Assembly: GCF_003286085.1 (NCBI RefSeq)
Contig: NW_020825298.1
Coordinates: forward strand, 15,066,001 to 15,130,000
DNA from: Drosophila persimilis
Lineage: Eukaryota > Arthropoda > Insecta > Diptera > Drosophilidae
Length of the DNA stretch: 64,000 nt
Direction: 5' to 3'
Shown in pieces: positions 1 through 12,496 of the stretch (position 1 is the stretch's first letter; every line of letters begins with the position of its first letter). Below the pieces are notes generated by a model. The model did no database searches and was not told the origin of the DNA. It was given only the letters and a program-made list of their open reading frames with translations. The translations under genes were made by a program, and so were the position numbers.

Positions 1-605
1 TTTGAAAACCAATCGAATGTGTGGCATTCATTTGAGTTCTAAATTAAATTTCCATCCATGAAATATGCTTTCCATCAGAAACCACTGGAACCCTTCCTTT
101 TTGAGTGCCTTTCAAGGCTTAGCCTTACATAAACCCATCATCCGCTGCATGCGGAAGTTCCTCGCAAAAAGATGAGGGAAAAACGAAGAGAGAAAAGAGC
201 GAAAAACTAGGGGAAATCTCGAGCAAGAGGTTAAAGGACTTTATTATGTCGCGAACTGTAGCGTGCGGGTGGGTGCCTCCTCCTAGTCGTTGGTTGCACT
301 GAGCCTCCTCTGCTGAAGCTGGTGGCCTTAAAAGGCAACTGCCTGGAAGCTGAATGAAAGCTGAAGTGGTGGCCAAAAGGAGCGACGACGACGACGAGCC
401 ACAATAGAGAGAGACAGTCGCCAGAGACTGTCGTTGGCTGTTGGCTGTTGGATGTGTGCTTAATTTGGCCTGCTGACTGCTGCCTTGCGCCTGCTTCCTA
501 GCCTCCAATGTGAACTTTTAAACCGTTTAAATGCAGGCTTAGACGGGGCTGAAAGACTTGAAAGATTGCGAATGAAAGGCATGAAAGGAGATGGTGCTTT
601 TATGA

Positions 606-950
606 GTATAACAGTTTTTATGATAGTAAAACAGTATGGAGAAAGGTTTCATCTGTCAGGTGGGATTTTAGATTGTATAACAGTTTTACTGTAACCGTAT
701 AACACTTCGCGGAATAGTTTCACCTGTCATCTACCTATTTCTAGGCGCATACCAGTTTGATAGCCGTATAACAGTTTGTATAAACGTATAACAGATTAGT
801 ATATAGCACTATATCAAGCCATGCAGCAGACTGAAGCATGGTATATAGATTTTAATTGCTCTAGTGGCCAATTAATAGTTTTTATCATTTTTATAACACA
901 TTTAATGAGCCTGTACAAGCTGTCATACTATCTACAGTCGTATATAACAG
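606..950. repeat. Diverged tandem repeat built on GTATAACAG
   Basis: The nonamer GTATAACAG recurs at 606, 675, 766 and 786, with TATAACAG at 943 and a one-base variant at 697. The first two copies are each followed after about 41 bases by a second shared block (GTTTCAtCTGTCA-like, near 647 and 716), so the period there is about 69 bp. No coding potential is evident. It looks like a decayed minisatellite or a cluster of binding sites. Confidence 0.55.
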
Positions 951-1762
951 TTAGATATGACACTAATTTTGTATAGCAGTCAATGTCAAACTAATTATCC
1001 CATAGATAAGGTGCACGACATCGTCTATAAATGAGTGTAAAACAAAATAGAACCCAACTATAGGATTCATTAGATACAGTTTCGGAAGATACAATTCTCT
1101 GTAAAGATCTACAGGTCTCTTCAAACAGAAGGGAGAACTTTTCAGAAGCAAGAGAAATCTCTAAAGGCATCATTAAGCAGAAGAGAACAGATCCCTTTCA
1201 GAGTGCTTCCACCGATCCCAAAGTGTTCTCTTGCCACCTACATGGAATGGAAGAACCGTTTCATAACAATTTCAATTTGTGGGTCACATACGCCTAGGCA
1301 GGCAATCCAAAAGTAGTACAAGCACTACCCACATGCCAAGACACCTTCCAGACTGCGAATTTTCGTACGAATTTGTGTGATTACCACAGAACAGAACCAG
1401 ACCTCAACTATCAGTGGAAGCAAACAGAAGAGAACTGAGCAGAGAACCGATAGAGGGGACATTCGACATTCTATTCCATGCAAATACCTCAAAGATATGA
1501 GTGTGTGTGTGTGTGTGCGTGTGTGGGGGGCGGCCTATGGCAATGGCCCGCAAATTAAGTTAACGATTTTCATGGCGAGCCCGAATGCTAATTGGAAAAT
1601 GAACAGACAACCAGAGAGCCAGAGAATCCAAGAACCGAAAACAGAACCACAGATACGTACCCAGAAGAAGAGGAGAGTGTCAGCTGTCGTTCTGGTTTCC
1701 TCTGTTTCCCCCGAACAATACGATAATGCACACCTGCCTCGGTGCTCGGAGAAAACAGAGAT

Positions 1763-1783
1763 AGAGAGAGAGAGAGAGAGAGA
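1763..1783. repeat. GA dinucleotide microsatellite
   Basis: Uninterrupted AG/GA run. Similar GA/CT runs lie at 3479-3509, 14601-14627, 20741-20772, 49383-49422, 56298-56319 and 63256-63288. Several long spurious open frames in these places are translations of these runs. Confidence 0.9.
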
Positions 1784-4700
1784 ACAACCCCAAAGCAGAA
1801 CCGGCAAACAAATAAAGCGCACTTCCTTTTTCCGCTCAGTATACACTGAGTATACCTCTCCCCTTTCCCCCTTTTCCTGTGCTCTTGGTTGCATTCCAAA
1901 AATAGTTTCCCCGTTTTGGCATTTTCAAATAAATCACATTTTAATGTGCGCCACACATCTTTCACTCTCGAAAGATGCCCGTTCTCTCTCGGTCTCTCTG
2001 ACGTAGATGCCAGCAGCAACAGCAACATTCTCGTTTTACCTTCAACATGTGCCACATGCCACATGGAGGAAAGACATACATAGAGACGGGAGGGAGGCCT
2101 GGTCTGTGGTTTTGGGAATTGTGTCCCGGTTATGTAAAATGCATTATACATATGCGGGAGAATAGTTTGGGGCTGAAGTATTCGCTTGGAATTGTGTGTG
2201 GAGGATTTCCACTTTTGCCATTTGAATGCCTGCTCTTTTCATTCCCCTGGAAAACGGCTGAAGGACATACCAAAAGTGGATTGTCCTCGGGATGGAGGTA
2301 GAGTACACAGAGAGGTATTCAGGGCATTATAAATGTTTAGGAGGGGACCGCTGATGCACTCTAAATCTCAAGTTTCATTAAAGGGTGTGATCTCTCTCGG
2401 AATCAGGCATCTTTCAACACCTTTTGTAAATGAAAAATAGGGGTTTTTTATGACTTGAGTGATGGGAGAGTAAATATAAAAGTTCTCACACGGATAGCAG
2501 ATTTGGTTAGGTGTATTTTTAAGGTAGAAGAACATGCACATGTTCGTTCTGTCGAAATGGAGTCCTTTCACTTATGAGAAATTTTTATGTGGAACCCCAG
2601 AATGTTTGTGCACTAGTGGAAAATGGGCATCAAACATATCTCCATTGCATTCTAGTTATGCTTCATTTGTGGAAAGAGCATTCCCTTTGCCACATGCCAC
2701 ATGGTTCACGAGTATAGTGCTCCCAAAACATTTCATTTATACAAATTTCCTTAGGGTCTGCTGTGTTTTTGTGTGTTTCTGTCGAGGGACTCATGCAAAT
2801 GAGACCCAAAACAGAGAGAGAACTGAATGCCGAAAGCATTATCGCATCCATCCAGAGAGGAAGCAGGCCACACCGCCCCCCCCTCCTCCGCTGACATTCC
2901 AAAACAATTAAGAAAAAGGTCAGGGCCGTGTATGTGGAATGCGTTGGAGTTCAACGGCGGACGACAGCTGATTCATCAGTGAATTATACGAATACGAAAG
3001 TTTAGTGTGTATCGCATTGTTCCACTTGGACGGATTGTGGGTAGAGATAGCGCTGGGCCCTCCCTGGGGATCCCTCATTAGTCGTACGCTCCTCGATTCA
3101 GGCAGGCGTGAAATGCGTTTGATAAATGCTTGGCACGTGTGTTCTTTGGGAGGGAAAAGCCTATTACTTTTACAGTTTTCCAAGTGGCAGAACCTTATAA
3201 TTTTCCAAAGTGAAGAGCACTACTTGAGTTTGGAGTTCTATCCCGTATTTGGGGCCTCAACATTGTATTTGTTTTTTGTGGCTTGTCATCGAGCAAATCT
3301 GGGGAGAGCCTCTCGGTGCCACTTCACACGACAACGCCTCCAGACATCCCCATTTTGCTGCCAGTCTGTCTGATTGCCTTTTTTGCCCATGCCTCATGCC
3401 CCATGCCCATAATTACCTGACATGTTTGCCTAATTGCAACTGCCACAGCAGCAGCAACAGGAAGCGGCGCAAACACTTTAGAGAGAGAGCGAGAGAGATA
3501 GAGAGAGAACACCATAGTAGAGACACAGAACTGCACTATTCCGTAGCCCATAAACATAATTATGCAAGAGACTTGCATACCATAGTTTTTCCCCAACCGA
3601 AACCCGTTCTAAAACGATTTTCATATCCGCTTTTCCCGCCCTACGACTTCATTTTTGGCAAAGAGGTGCCCCTCGAGGGTTACTTCCATGGAAACAGAGG
3701 GGGGCACTAGGCAACAGTTGCCACTCCTCCGCTGTGGCAGTGTCAATCCATCAACAACAGAAAGCGGAGGAGTCACTGACCCCCGGGTGGAGGGTGACCA
3801 CAACGACAGTGGCACTGGCACCCTGGCACCCTGGCTCCAGGGGCAGGTGTTCGCTTCCTTCCATTCCACCATTCCGCCGAATGAATGAATATGAACGGAA
3901 CGCAGTGAGGCACAAAGTTTATGCTTGCAGCAAAACAAATTGCTGTGCCAGAAGAAGGGTTGACCAGGGTTAGGGTTCACCTGGGGCCACGAAATGGGGG
4001 TTGCAAAATGGACTGCCACGCGAGTTACGGGCTTATCAACCTGTATTTCATCTACAGGTAAATAAATAACTTACCCTCAAGCAAGGGCTCTGGGGATACT
4101 ACCACTAACAAAGGAACGATCGAAGTGGAAAATGTTTACGTTCCGTGATTTATACGGAATTTTAGTAGAGTTTCCTCAGAGATTGAACTATTCTTCCATT
4201 GTTTCCTAGAATTATAGAAATTTAGTTATTTGAAAGAATACTTAAGAACCGTTTTATTGATTCCAAGAACTATAATAATTAAACCATAAAGAACACCATT
4301 TAAATCACATATGATCTATTTTAAGAATACAAATACATATTCTATAAAGATTATAGATCAGAGATCATTCCAAGAAGTCTATAAAACTTATTTAAATATT
4401 CTTTACTCAAAGATTAAATATTTATTCAACCAAATCATTCCAAGAACACTCAACTGTTGCTATTTTTTAATTACAAATCAGAACTCACGAGGTCTGTAAT
4501 AGTTTCTACATAGAACCTATATGCACTCGAGTGTCTCCTCTTTCGGTACGATCATTGCACAGAGCGACCTCCAGAGTTACGATTTCTATAGTCTATGCCC
4601 CACATTCGTTCACGTAGAGAGACATTCGTACAGAGATTGACCCAATGGCTTATCAAAGCTGATTCATTCGCTCAATTGCTGAAATTGCTTGATATATATA

Positions 4701-7414
4701 TCCGCTCTACTATTCTGTATTCTGTATTCTGTTTGGTATTCTGTATAGTTTTTTGTGGCTCAAATTATGGTAATCGGACAGCCGGAACGAAATGGTTTAT
4801 ATATCCATCAAAATGTTCAAGGTCATTTATAAATTATACTCGTATCAGAGGTCTCTCTCCTTGTCCCTTTCTCTATTGTGGTCTCTGAGTGATTGATGGC
4901 ATCTTTCAATCACTGGATCATAGAAAAATTGTGTGTTTTGTGCAAACAAAAAGCAGCTCTCGAGGCAAATTATTGCATATTTATTTATAAAACTCAGACC
5001 GAGCGATTGGCAAACCTTCTTCTGACTTTGACAGAACTACTACGATAGTATATGTATATATGTGGTATATATAGTAGGTATATATCACTGGTGGAATGAA
5101 CAAATGAGAGATAACCCAGACGGAGACGATTCAGCTGTGAAACTCGATTTCTGTTGACTTTGTGCAATTTGTGTGTGTGTTTTGGGGTTTGTGTTGATAT
5201 TTTTATTGTAATAGAACTCGTTTGTTGTTTATTTATTGAAATTCCAGTCGCGACTTTTGGCGTTATGTGATACCCATTGAGTCACAGGCTAAGGCTTACG
5301 CTTACGCAATGACTCGATCGTCTAGGGGTAGGCAAAGATGATCAAGAGAGGATTATAAGCAAGGGTTTCTTAGAGAACAAGTTGTAAATATGAGAAAAGA
5401 ACGACGGAAAATGATATGGGAATGGAGTATTTCTCATTCTTTGGTTATCTGAGAAAAACAATTGAGAAAACTGTATGAAAAATATATTTCATGAATGGTT
5501 AAGGGATAAATGATTCTTTGAGTGATGATAGTATAAAGTTTTACATGGGGTTCCCTTTAGGAATTTTTCTTTGGATTCAGACTATCATTAAGAGGCATTC
5601 AAGTTTCCAAAGCAAACTACATTCCAAATATGAGTATTGGCCTTTTTTCCTCCTATAATTTCGAACAGAAAATTCCAGAATTACAGACAGAATCGTGTGT
5701 TCTATGTTCTTGAAAGTTTCTTTGGATATTCTTATATTTCAAGGAACTTATCTGCTGTGGTAATCCATTCTTCAGTTTTATTCTTCCCAAGGCAGAATAA
5801 TAATTTCTTAACTCATTTGTTTTTCTAATAAACAATTTCTTAACCCAATATTAGTTTTTTCCCCCTACCATTTCTTATTCTAACCTCTCGAGATCTTCTG
5901 GCGAAAACAATTCGCCAAGCAACCCTCGATCCATAGGCGGGCATTGAGACACGACACTCGAATCGCCTTAATGCTGCTTGGGATGATGTCAGCAATTAGG
6001 CTTGATTAACGCCCCAGCCACTACCAGAGACCCCATAGACCTAGAGCTTAAGGCAATTAATTCCAATTGCCAAATGCCCCATTGAGAATTATGTAAAGAC
6101 GCACTTTTCCTCTCTAGCGCGCCACCTTTTCCCTTGTAAGTCACTGAGTCAGCAATTGGCGACATAGTTTTTCCTTTTTCCTCCTCCTTTGGTCGAATGG
6201 CGAAAATGTTAAGGTGCTACGAACTCCCACTGACCGAGTGGCCCCAAGAGAGACAGCGAGATAGAGAGATCTTGTCGTTTATCTGCCGTCTGCCGCATGC
6301 CACAAATTGTTTCCCTGTTGAAAAAGTTAATTGTGCGGCAGTTTTCATTTCACTTGGCCCATTGCCCACCAAACAAAGAGCAGCAGGAGCAGCAGCAGAA
6401 GGCAATGCAGATACTTGTGTATTACTTATTTCATTGAAATACAATTTCAATTTCGATTTGGATTCCCAATTTTCTCTGCGTCACGTACAATGCGTCTTCT
6501 GTGGGTCATGTGGGGCGTGTGGCGGCGCCTTCAGATTCATATTATGTTCAATTTTCATTTGGTTATATAGTATAGAGCCATAAGAGCTCCCCTGATAACT
6601 GAACGTACCTCAAAACCAAAGCCCCCGGGGAATCGAAACAGAAACACGCGCCTTTTGTCGTAGGTTTTTTTTTTTGTGGATTGCGTGGAAGCGGAGTCAA
6701 TTACTTAACAATGAGAGACACTCGGGGAAACAGGGCTTGCAATCAGAAAAGATGTTCTGGGAATTGCAAAGAAACTTGGACATTTATTACGAGTGGAGTA
6801 CAAAGTCAAAAGAAACCCATCTTAAGTAACGAATACGTTGAAGATATCCATTATGTTGCGATTTCCTCAACTGAGAGTCTTTTTCTGCTCAATTTGAGAT
6901 CGTTCATTCATATATTACCCTTTGGAATTTCCAATTTGAGACTGTTTTTATCCTATTTGAAAGAAATTTGTAATGAAATTCAGGCATATTTGCTGAAAAT
7001 TAAGAAAGAAACTGAGTTTGAGGGCTAAGAATATCTTATACTTCTTTTAGGGGTTATATTCTTTGTCCTTCCCCGAATGAAGAATGTTTTTAGAATTATT
7101 CCTAGATGAATCTTTATAAACTTCCCTCAGTTCAAAGCAAATCTCCTCCCAAATTTCTTTCCGCAATTTCAGCTTCAATCACACTTTAATTCCAATTTAA
7201 TTTGTAAGATTTTTGCACGCATTCTCAAACGCCTCCGTCCTTATTATTTTCTGTAGATTGTTTTTGCGTGGGGGGCTTGAGGCTTGCCTCAAGTGCACTT
7301 TTCAAGCAGTGCAGGCAGTTCTCCAAAGAGACAGCCAGCGACAGAGAAATACGCTGGAAAGAAAGCCATAAAAGGTCGCCACAGTAGAGCTTGAGTGTGC
7401 GATATTCGATATAC

Positions 7415-7437
7415 TACGAATACGAATACGAATACGA
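7415..7437. repeat. TACGAA hexamer microsatellite
   Basis: About four consecutive TACGAA units, in DNA without a gene. Confidence 0.85.
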
Positions 7438-7890
7438 GTGGCTGCCATGTGCCATTTATCATCAAAGCTCCGTCATTCATGGGGCCACGATATATTCACG
7501 TATACTCGTAGAAAGAATTGCAAACAGAGAATCAGAGAAAAGGGGAGGAATGTACGTAGAGAAAGAGTGTATGTGTGTGTGTGTGCGAGAGTTCAGTGAC
7601 CCAACAAGTGAAAGAATCTCTGGCAATCGTTTTGTACGCGTAATGTAAAACAGAAGAGACCCACAACAGCTATAGGAATACCCATATTGCCTCACATTTT
7701 TCATAGATGAGATCAGAGGCGACTCTTCATTGAAATTAGGTGTAGAGGGGACAGAGGGGCAGAGGGGGGTGGTGTAGCAGTAGCTGTAGCGGATGGCACA
7801 TTAATAATAATTACATGACGAGCGGCCGCTTGACATCTGTTTGAAGTTTTTATGCTGGCCAGCAGTGCAGTCCCCGAGCACTACTTCCAG

Positions 7891-7908
7891 GGAGAACGAT
7901 CGTTCTCC
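7891..7908. repeat. Perfect 18-bp palindrome
   Basis: The 18 bases around the centre CGATCG (GGAGAAC arms) are identical to their reverse complement. It lies about 40 bases upstream of a TATA-like box at 7949. It may be a dimeric protein-binding site or chance; nothing identifies the binding protein. Confidence 0.6.
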
Positions 7909-7948
7909 TCGCGCCACAGAAATGCTGATGGAGTTATTACAATGGTTC

Positions 7949-7956
7949 TATAAATA
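7949..7956 (+). promoter_or_regulatory. Possible TATA box
   Basis: TATAAATA is followed by a CAG-rich, GC-richer stretch (7981-8060) that resembles a fly 5' untranslated exon. No clear Initiator stands about 30 bases downstream, and no coding exon attached to it could be found. It could be the start of the MYND gene downstream on the same strand, whose 5' exons are missing, but that is a guess. Confidence 0.25.
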
Positions 7957-8059
7957 GAGAAAAGATCACATCCAGAACCCAGAACGGAGGCCAGATCCGA
8001 TCGGAGGCACGCAACCAGCAGCATCAGCCGGAGCAGCAGCAGCTGGTGACGGCGGCGGC

Positions 8060-11000
8060 AGCAACTTTTGTTTTCATTTGTGGGGGGTGACCGAATTATT
8101 GCGGAGTTGGAGACGGAGAGAGGTATTCCCTCTTTGTAGACACAGGGGTGTGGCTTTAGAGGGGGCTGTAGAGAGAGAGAGCGAGAAGAGCTTGGACGGG
8201 TATAAATTAGATAGAATTTAAGAGATCCAAGAGTTGATGTAGAGAAACAACAAATAGATCGACAGTAACAGATTATACCTTTTTCTGCAATAGGGTAATA
8301 TTATTTCGATCAAAAGTTACCCCTTCTACGGTTTATAAATGGAGAAAATCTGAATGGGATTACCAGATCATATAGCTCCTAAGGGAACATCGGAAAATGT
8401 TTAATTTATGAGGATAAGAGTTGTAAAACTATCGGAACATATTTTGGTTATATTTTACCAGGATCCTTTAATTTATATATTTCTCATAGCAAAAATCGGG
8501 CTTAAAGAAACTTTTGGTAGTCAAAATGACTCTTTTTCAATAAAACATTAAAAATATTGGTACAATAGGTATGAGATTAGGTATCTTATAATAATGGACA
8601 TACTTTCTAGGGTATTCCTAACGTCGCTCCACAAAATATACCCCTCCTTGCTTGCTTTTTTCTCGCTCTTGAAGCAATTGAAGATTTGTTTGCTTGATTG
8701 GTGGGAAGGGTAGGGCGTGGCGTCCATTGTCCAGGAGAATCGACTTCTTAACCCACTCCTAAACCGCGTCTTAGCCCCCTCCTACCCTCCCCCCAGGGCG
8801 TCTTGTCATTTGCCAATTGGCATTTTATGTGGACGAGTACTTTGTGTATTTTCTTGTAAATTGATATTTCCGCTGCCGCCGCCGCCGCTGCTGCTGGTGG
8901 TTCGGCTTCTGGGTGCAGCAGCAGCATTTTCCTTTTCCATTTCCATTTCCCTCGCTGCGAGCCATAAAAATACTTGCAACGCATTTGAGAAGCAATTTAA
9001 CTAATTTGTTCCACTTTTTACCCCTTTTATCTTTTTTCATTGCAGGTATGTATCCCCATCGGCACTTAAACCCGTTTCGTATACCGTATATCGTATTTCA
9101 AACCAACGAAAAAAGACACAAAAAATACTTTGTATCGTAAGTAAATCAAATTAACTTCGCATGGGCGACGGTCGCCGGGCACTTTCTGGCTTTCAAGTGT
9201 GGCTTTTATTTTATTTCATTGTATTTTCAAGGCAATTAATTAATTAAATTTGTGTTAAGTGGCAGCCGAAAACCTACCGAAAAGACAACAATTTGTGGCT
9301 CATAAAATGAAAGGCAGCAAGGGGTTAAGTGCCCCTCTTTTTTGAGAACTTTTCTTCGGAGGAGGAGCATGGAACGTGCTTAATTGGAAGTTCAATGGAT
9401 TTGAACGCTCCTTCCCTCCTCCGCTTCGTTGTTGAAAGTGCAGCAGCTGCCACACCATTTGCATGCCACTTGGAAAAACGAAAGACCGAACCGACCTTCT
9501 TCCTACGAGATTTTGGCAGCAACAAACGTCATTATTTTTAGTGGAATTATTAGCCAACTGGCGACAATGTCTCGCCTCATGACAGCCGCGCGCCCCAGAG
9601 AAAGTCTAGACAAAGGCCAAGCCATCACCCATTCCAGAGCCCTTGACTTCCATATGGAAGATGGTCTCATGGTCTCTTGGTCCCATGGTCTCTCACTCCC
9701 TGTGGCTAATGTAATTCTTTCAGTCGCGACTGTATAACGATTACATGCCATGGAAGAAGATACAAAATACATATACGGATGGCACTCGTAGATATATGTA
9801 GATACTCGTATCTAAATGACTCTTCGTCGTCTGGCTGTGAAATTACTCGTTTGGAAAACAAAATAGAAGCTAGCTTAAATAACTCTTTGGTAAATGAATT
9901 CTCAGCTCATTAAATCAATCCGATTGAAAGATTAATGTTTGGGTAGAAAGTATCTTAAAGATGGATTGATCTTTGAGCAGAAAAATGGTAGTGTTCTTTG
10001 GATTAGCGCCAGATTAGATGGGGATTATCAAGAGCTACATGAAGGAGATTTGTGTGCAGATGGAAGAGGATTTGAAAAGGGTCTATGTTTATCCTTTGGC
10101 TTCTAATGTTTCAGGTTAAGTAAATAAACTTAGTCGGGGTGCCTATTGATCCTTGGATCATAGCGTACCTGTCTTGGGATAACCTCTAGGCTAGCTCTTA
10201 AATCAGGGTACTTTAAAGTCTGAAGATAATCGAGATGTTTTGGGGATCTATAGCATTTGGATGTAAGCAATCCCTAGAACATCTTAAAGATTGACTGTCC
10301 ACAGATGTTTAGCTGTTTCGTTGGTCAAAAATAACACTTGTAGGTACATATCTTTCAGATCTTGAGAAGTTGTAAGAATCTAAAGGGTTGACTTTGTTGA
10401 ATTAAGAATTTTGTAAATCTTTTTTCTTCTAAATATTCAGCCATAAGACCTGTTGTCAGATCTAGAATACTATTATATTCATACAGATTGAGATTCTTAT
10501 CCACTTTATAGAATTTTATATTGTTAATCATCTGATTTTGTCGCTGCTCTTGAATATTTCTTACTTTTTTTTGAGATTTTGCGAACCGGAAACCTTTGGA
10601 AATATATGTACATATAATCCTATCCCTTTGATCGATAGCATTCCATATCATTCTTCACTGCATTTTAGAATTTCTAGACCCTCTTCTCGAGAGGAGTTTC
10701 CTGCGACCTTAAATACCTGGGTAAATCCATCCTATATGTCCACTTATTTCTGAGATTCTGTATGTCTCTAGTTCTTGTATAACCTTTTTCTTTTAATATT
10801 GATTCGCCCCCCTCCGCCTATTCTCCTCTCATTGTCCCCCCTTCGTGTCATCAGTGAAGTGTCCGTGGAAATGGAAATTACATTCAGATTCAGACTTTCA
10901 GCACAAAGTGGGACGAGTGGCAGTGGCAGAGTGCTGCAAATTGTTCCGAGTATTGATTTAAGGGAGAATGCAATGGCATTCCCATCGAAGTATTTATACA

Positions 11001-11160
11001 ATATGCATGGCCAGGTGTCAAACCCAGACGGATGTCCCAGGACAAGGAGGCCCAAGGAGGAGTAGAAGGAGGATTGCATTGTGGATAGTGGATTGTTCGG
11101 GTTGTGCATTTTATGGAGGTTGCTGCCGCCTGCCCGACTGCCTGTCATATGGTAACACGA
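8060..11160. other. Intergenic or intronic DNA without a supported gene
   Basis: AT-rich DNA with a TTTCCA run at 8927-8951 and an AATTAATTAATTAAAT block near 9236. The open frames here (for example 10355-10651 on the minus strand) have AT-driven composition and no recognisable motif. Confidence 0.6.
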
Positions 11161-11298
11161 CCTTATAAAGGCGGTAACAGAACAGAACAGAGCAGGCAGA
11201 ACACGTGTGTGGATTAGGGGAAAGGCCAGAAATTAAAAAGCAATCAAGGAAATACCCAAATGACACTGCCCCATCATCGGAACCTTGCCTCCTACCTC

Positions 11299-11364
11299 CT
11301 ACCTGCGGTGTGGGTGGGTCACAGGTCAAGCGAGCGAGCACCAGGCAGGAGAATCCCCTACCTG
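11299..11364 (-). promoter_or_regulatory. Two CAGGTAG (Zelda/TAGteam-type) sites upstream of the 259-residue gene
   Basis: The heptamer CAGGTAG is read on the minus strand at 11299-11305 and again at 11358-11364, the second only 9 bases before the TATA box. In Drosophila this heptamer is the known binding site of Zelda, which opens chromatin at genes activated in the pre-blastoderm embryo. Two copies so close to a core promoter suggest early zygotic expression; that part is inference. Confidence 0.55.
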
Positions 11365-11372
11365 CAGCAGAA

Positions 11373-11408
11373 TATAAACCACTGCGAAAGGAGCATCCAT
11401 CATCAGTT
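11373..11408 (+). promoter_or_regulatory. Core promoter: TATA box and Initiator
   Basis: TATAAAC begins at 11373 and TCAGTT, a perfect match to the fly Initiator TCAKTY, spans 11403-11408. The distance from the start of TATA to the presumed +1 A at 11405 is 32 bases, the expected spacing. This gives a 5' UTR of about 60 bases before the ATG at 11466. A second TATA-like string (TTATAAAG near 11163) lacks an Initiator at the right distance. Confidence 0.7.
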
Positions 11409-11465
11409 GCACAGCAATCAGCAAAGCTACAACACCTCGAAAAATCACTCGAATCAGCAACAGCC

Positions 11466-12245
11466 ATGGCCACCACCTACATTTCCACGCAATTCCTGAG
11501 CCTCAACGAGAAGTCACCGACCTCCACGACGACCTTTACCCTGGATGCCGCCCGCTTTGGCCAGCGGGATCTGAACCTGTTCATCGAGAGCCTGGAGACC
11601 ATCTCCCGCCTGGAGAAGGAGCGACATGAGCGCCGCCAGCGGAGGCGCCAGCTGAAGCTGCAGCAGGCACGCATCGCCGAGCTGGAGGACGAGCGGTGTG
11701 TGAGTCCCACGCCCAGCACGGAGGAGGCCGTCGACGAGCCACTGATGTACATGGAGGCCAAGTGCATACCCTATGCGGTGTCCGAGGCAGTGCCCACGGC
11801 CCACAAGGCCAGCCACCTGAACCCAGACTATTACTCCTGCGACGATGAGGCGTACGGCAGTGCTGCCCATTCGCCAAGGAGCAGTGTGACCTACTGCTCC
11901 TGCGGAGGACTCTCCAGCATCAACTCCGGATCCTCAGAGTCCGGCATCTACGGCGCCGTCTCCTCGTCGCCGCCACCGCTGCGTCCACGCTCCCAGGTGA
12001 TCACACAGCCCAAGCACCGATCCACTCGCTCCCGCATCATCAGCATGGTCCTCAAGCGGGAGTACGTGAAGGCTCCATCCGCCGAGGACCTGGATCAGAA
12101 GGAGCGCTGCGATCGGCTGCTCAATGAAACCATCCAGCACCAGTACTCCCAGCTGTCCAGCAAGTCCCGACGGGCCATTGCCTGCAACGAGGGCTCCGCC
12201 GAGGAGCGCTTCCTGGACAAGGCACTGCGCTACCTGACCTTGTGA
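11466..12245 (+). CDS. Unrecognised intronless gene, 259-residue basic/Ser-rich protein
   Basis: I do not recognise this protein and assign no function. The start is the ATG at 11466, in good Drosophila context (CAGCCATGG) and about 60 bases after a strong TATA/Initiator pair; the same frame is open upstream to 11205 but that part is promoter. The stop is TGA at 12243. Residues 33-77 form a charged, probably helical stretch with a run of arginines and lysines at 49-64 (could be a coiled coil or a nuclear or membrane-contact basic region). Residues 80-180 are Ser/Pro/Gly-rich with Cys at 100, 125, 144 and 146 and look disordered. Residues 185-259 are again charged and helical. There is no signal peptide or membrane segment. 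GC-rich third codon positions argue for a real gene. It has no introns and CAGGTAG sites upstream, so an early embryonic role is possible. Confidence 0.85.
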   Translation: MATTYISTQFLSLNEKSPTSTTTFTLDAARFGQRDLNLFIESLETISRLEKERHERRQRRRQLKLQQARIAELEDERCVSPTPSTEEAVDEPLMYMEAKCIPYAVSEAVPTAHKASHLNPDYYSCDDEAYGSAAHSPRSSVTYCSCGGLSSINSGSSESGIYGAVSSSPPPLRPRSQVITQPKHRSTRSRIISMVLKREYVKAPSAEDLDQKERCDRLLNETIQHQYSQLSSKSRRAIACNEGSAEERFLDKALRYLTL

Positions 12246-12496
12246 TTGTGATTTCGGTATCAGAAATCAGCTCTATGCCCATAGTTTTTCATACCCCTAG
12301 CCTAAGCCTTAGATTTGTTTGTAAAACATTTAAATAATTACAAATTGAGAAAAGAATTTCACTTGAAAAGGGATTTTTAATGAAACTTTGCGAGATTTTC
12401 TATTCCTGAAGATGGTTTGAAGTTTGAACTCAAAGAAATTCAGAAAGAAAAAGTACAAATGGACAACAAATTCAGATGATTCAAGAACATGGGAGT
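12246..12496. other. Short intergenic stretch with the 3' UTR of the 259-residue gene
   Basis: AT-rich sequence directly after the stop. There is no canonical AATAAA within 200 bases; near-matches are present around 12330. Confidence 0.4.

Larger units (their letters stand above)
1..7840. other. Intergenic DNA without a supported gene
   Basis: I see no open frame with protein-like composition or conserved motifs. Open stretches on both strands are short, AT-driven or made of translated microsatellites. The region holds a GT run at 1501-1525, GA runs at 1763-1783 and 3479-3509, a TACGAA hexamer run at 7415-7437, and a small diverged tandem repeat at 606-950. It could be intergenic or the intron of a gene that starts outside the window. 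Confidence 0.6.

Noticed and set aside
1377..2151. Open frames of 119-209 codons on both strands
   Set aside because: They overlap each other, run through GT and GA microsatellites and show no conserved motif.
10355..10651. 98-codon minus-strand frame rich in Lys, Asn and Ile
   Set aside because: AT-rich chance frame; codon use does not resemble that of the real genes here.
11205..11465. Upstream extension of the 259-residue gene with an ATG at 11205
   Set aside because: This interval contains the TATA box, Initiator and CAGGTAG sites; a TATA/Initiator pair places the transcript start at 11405, after that ATG.
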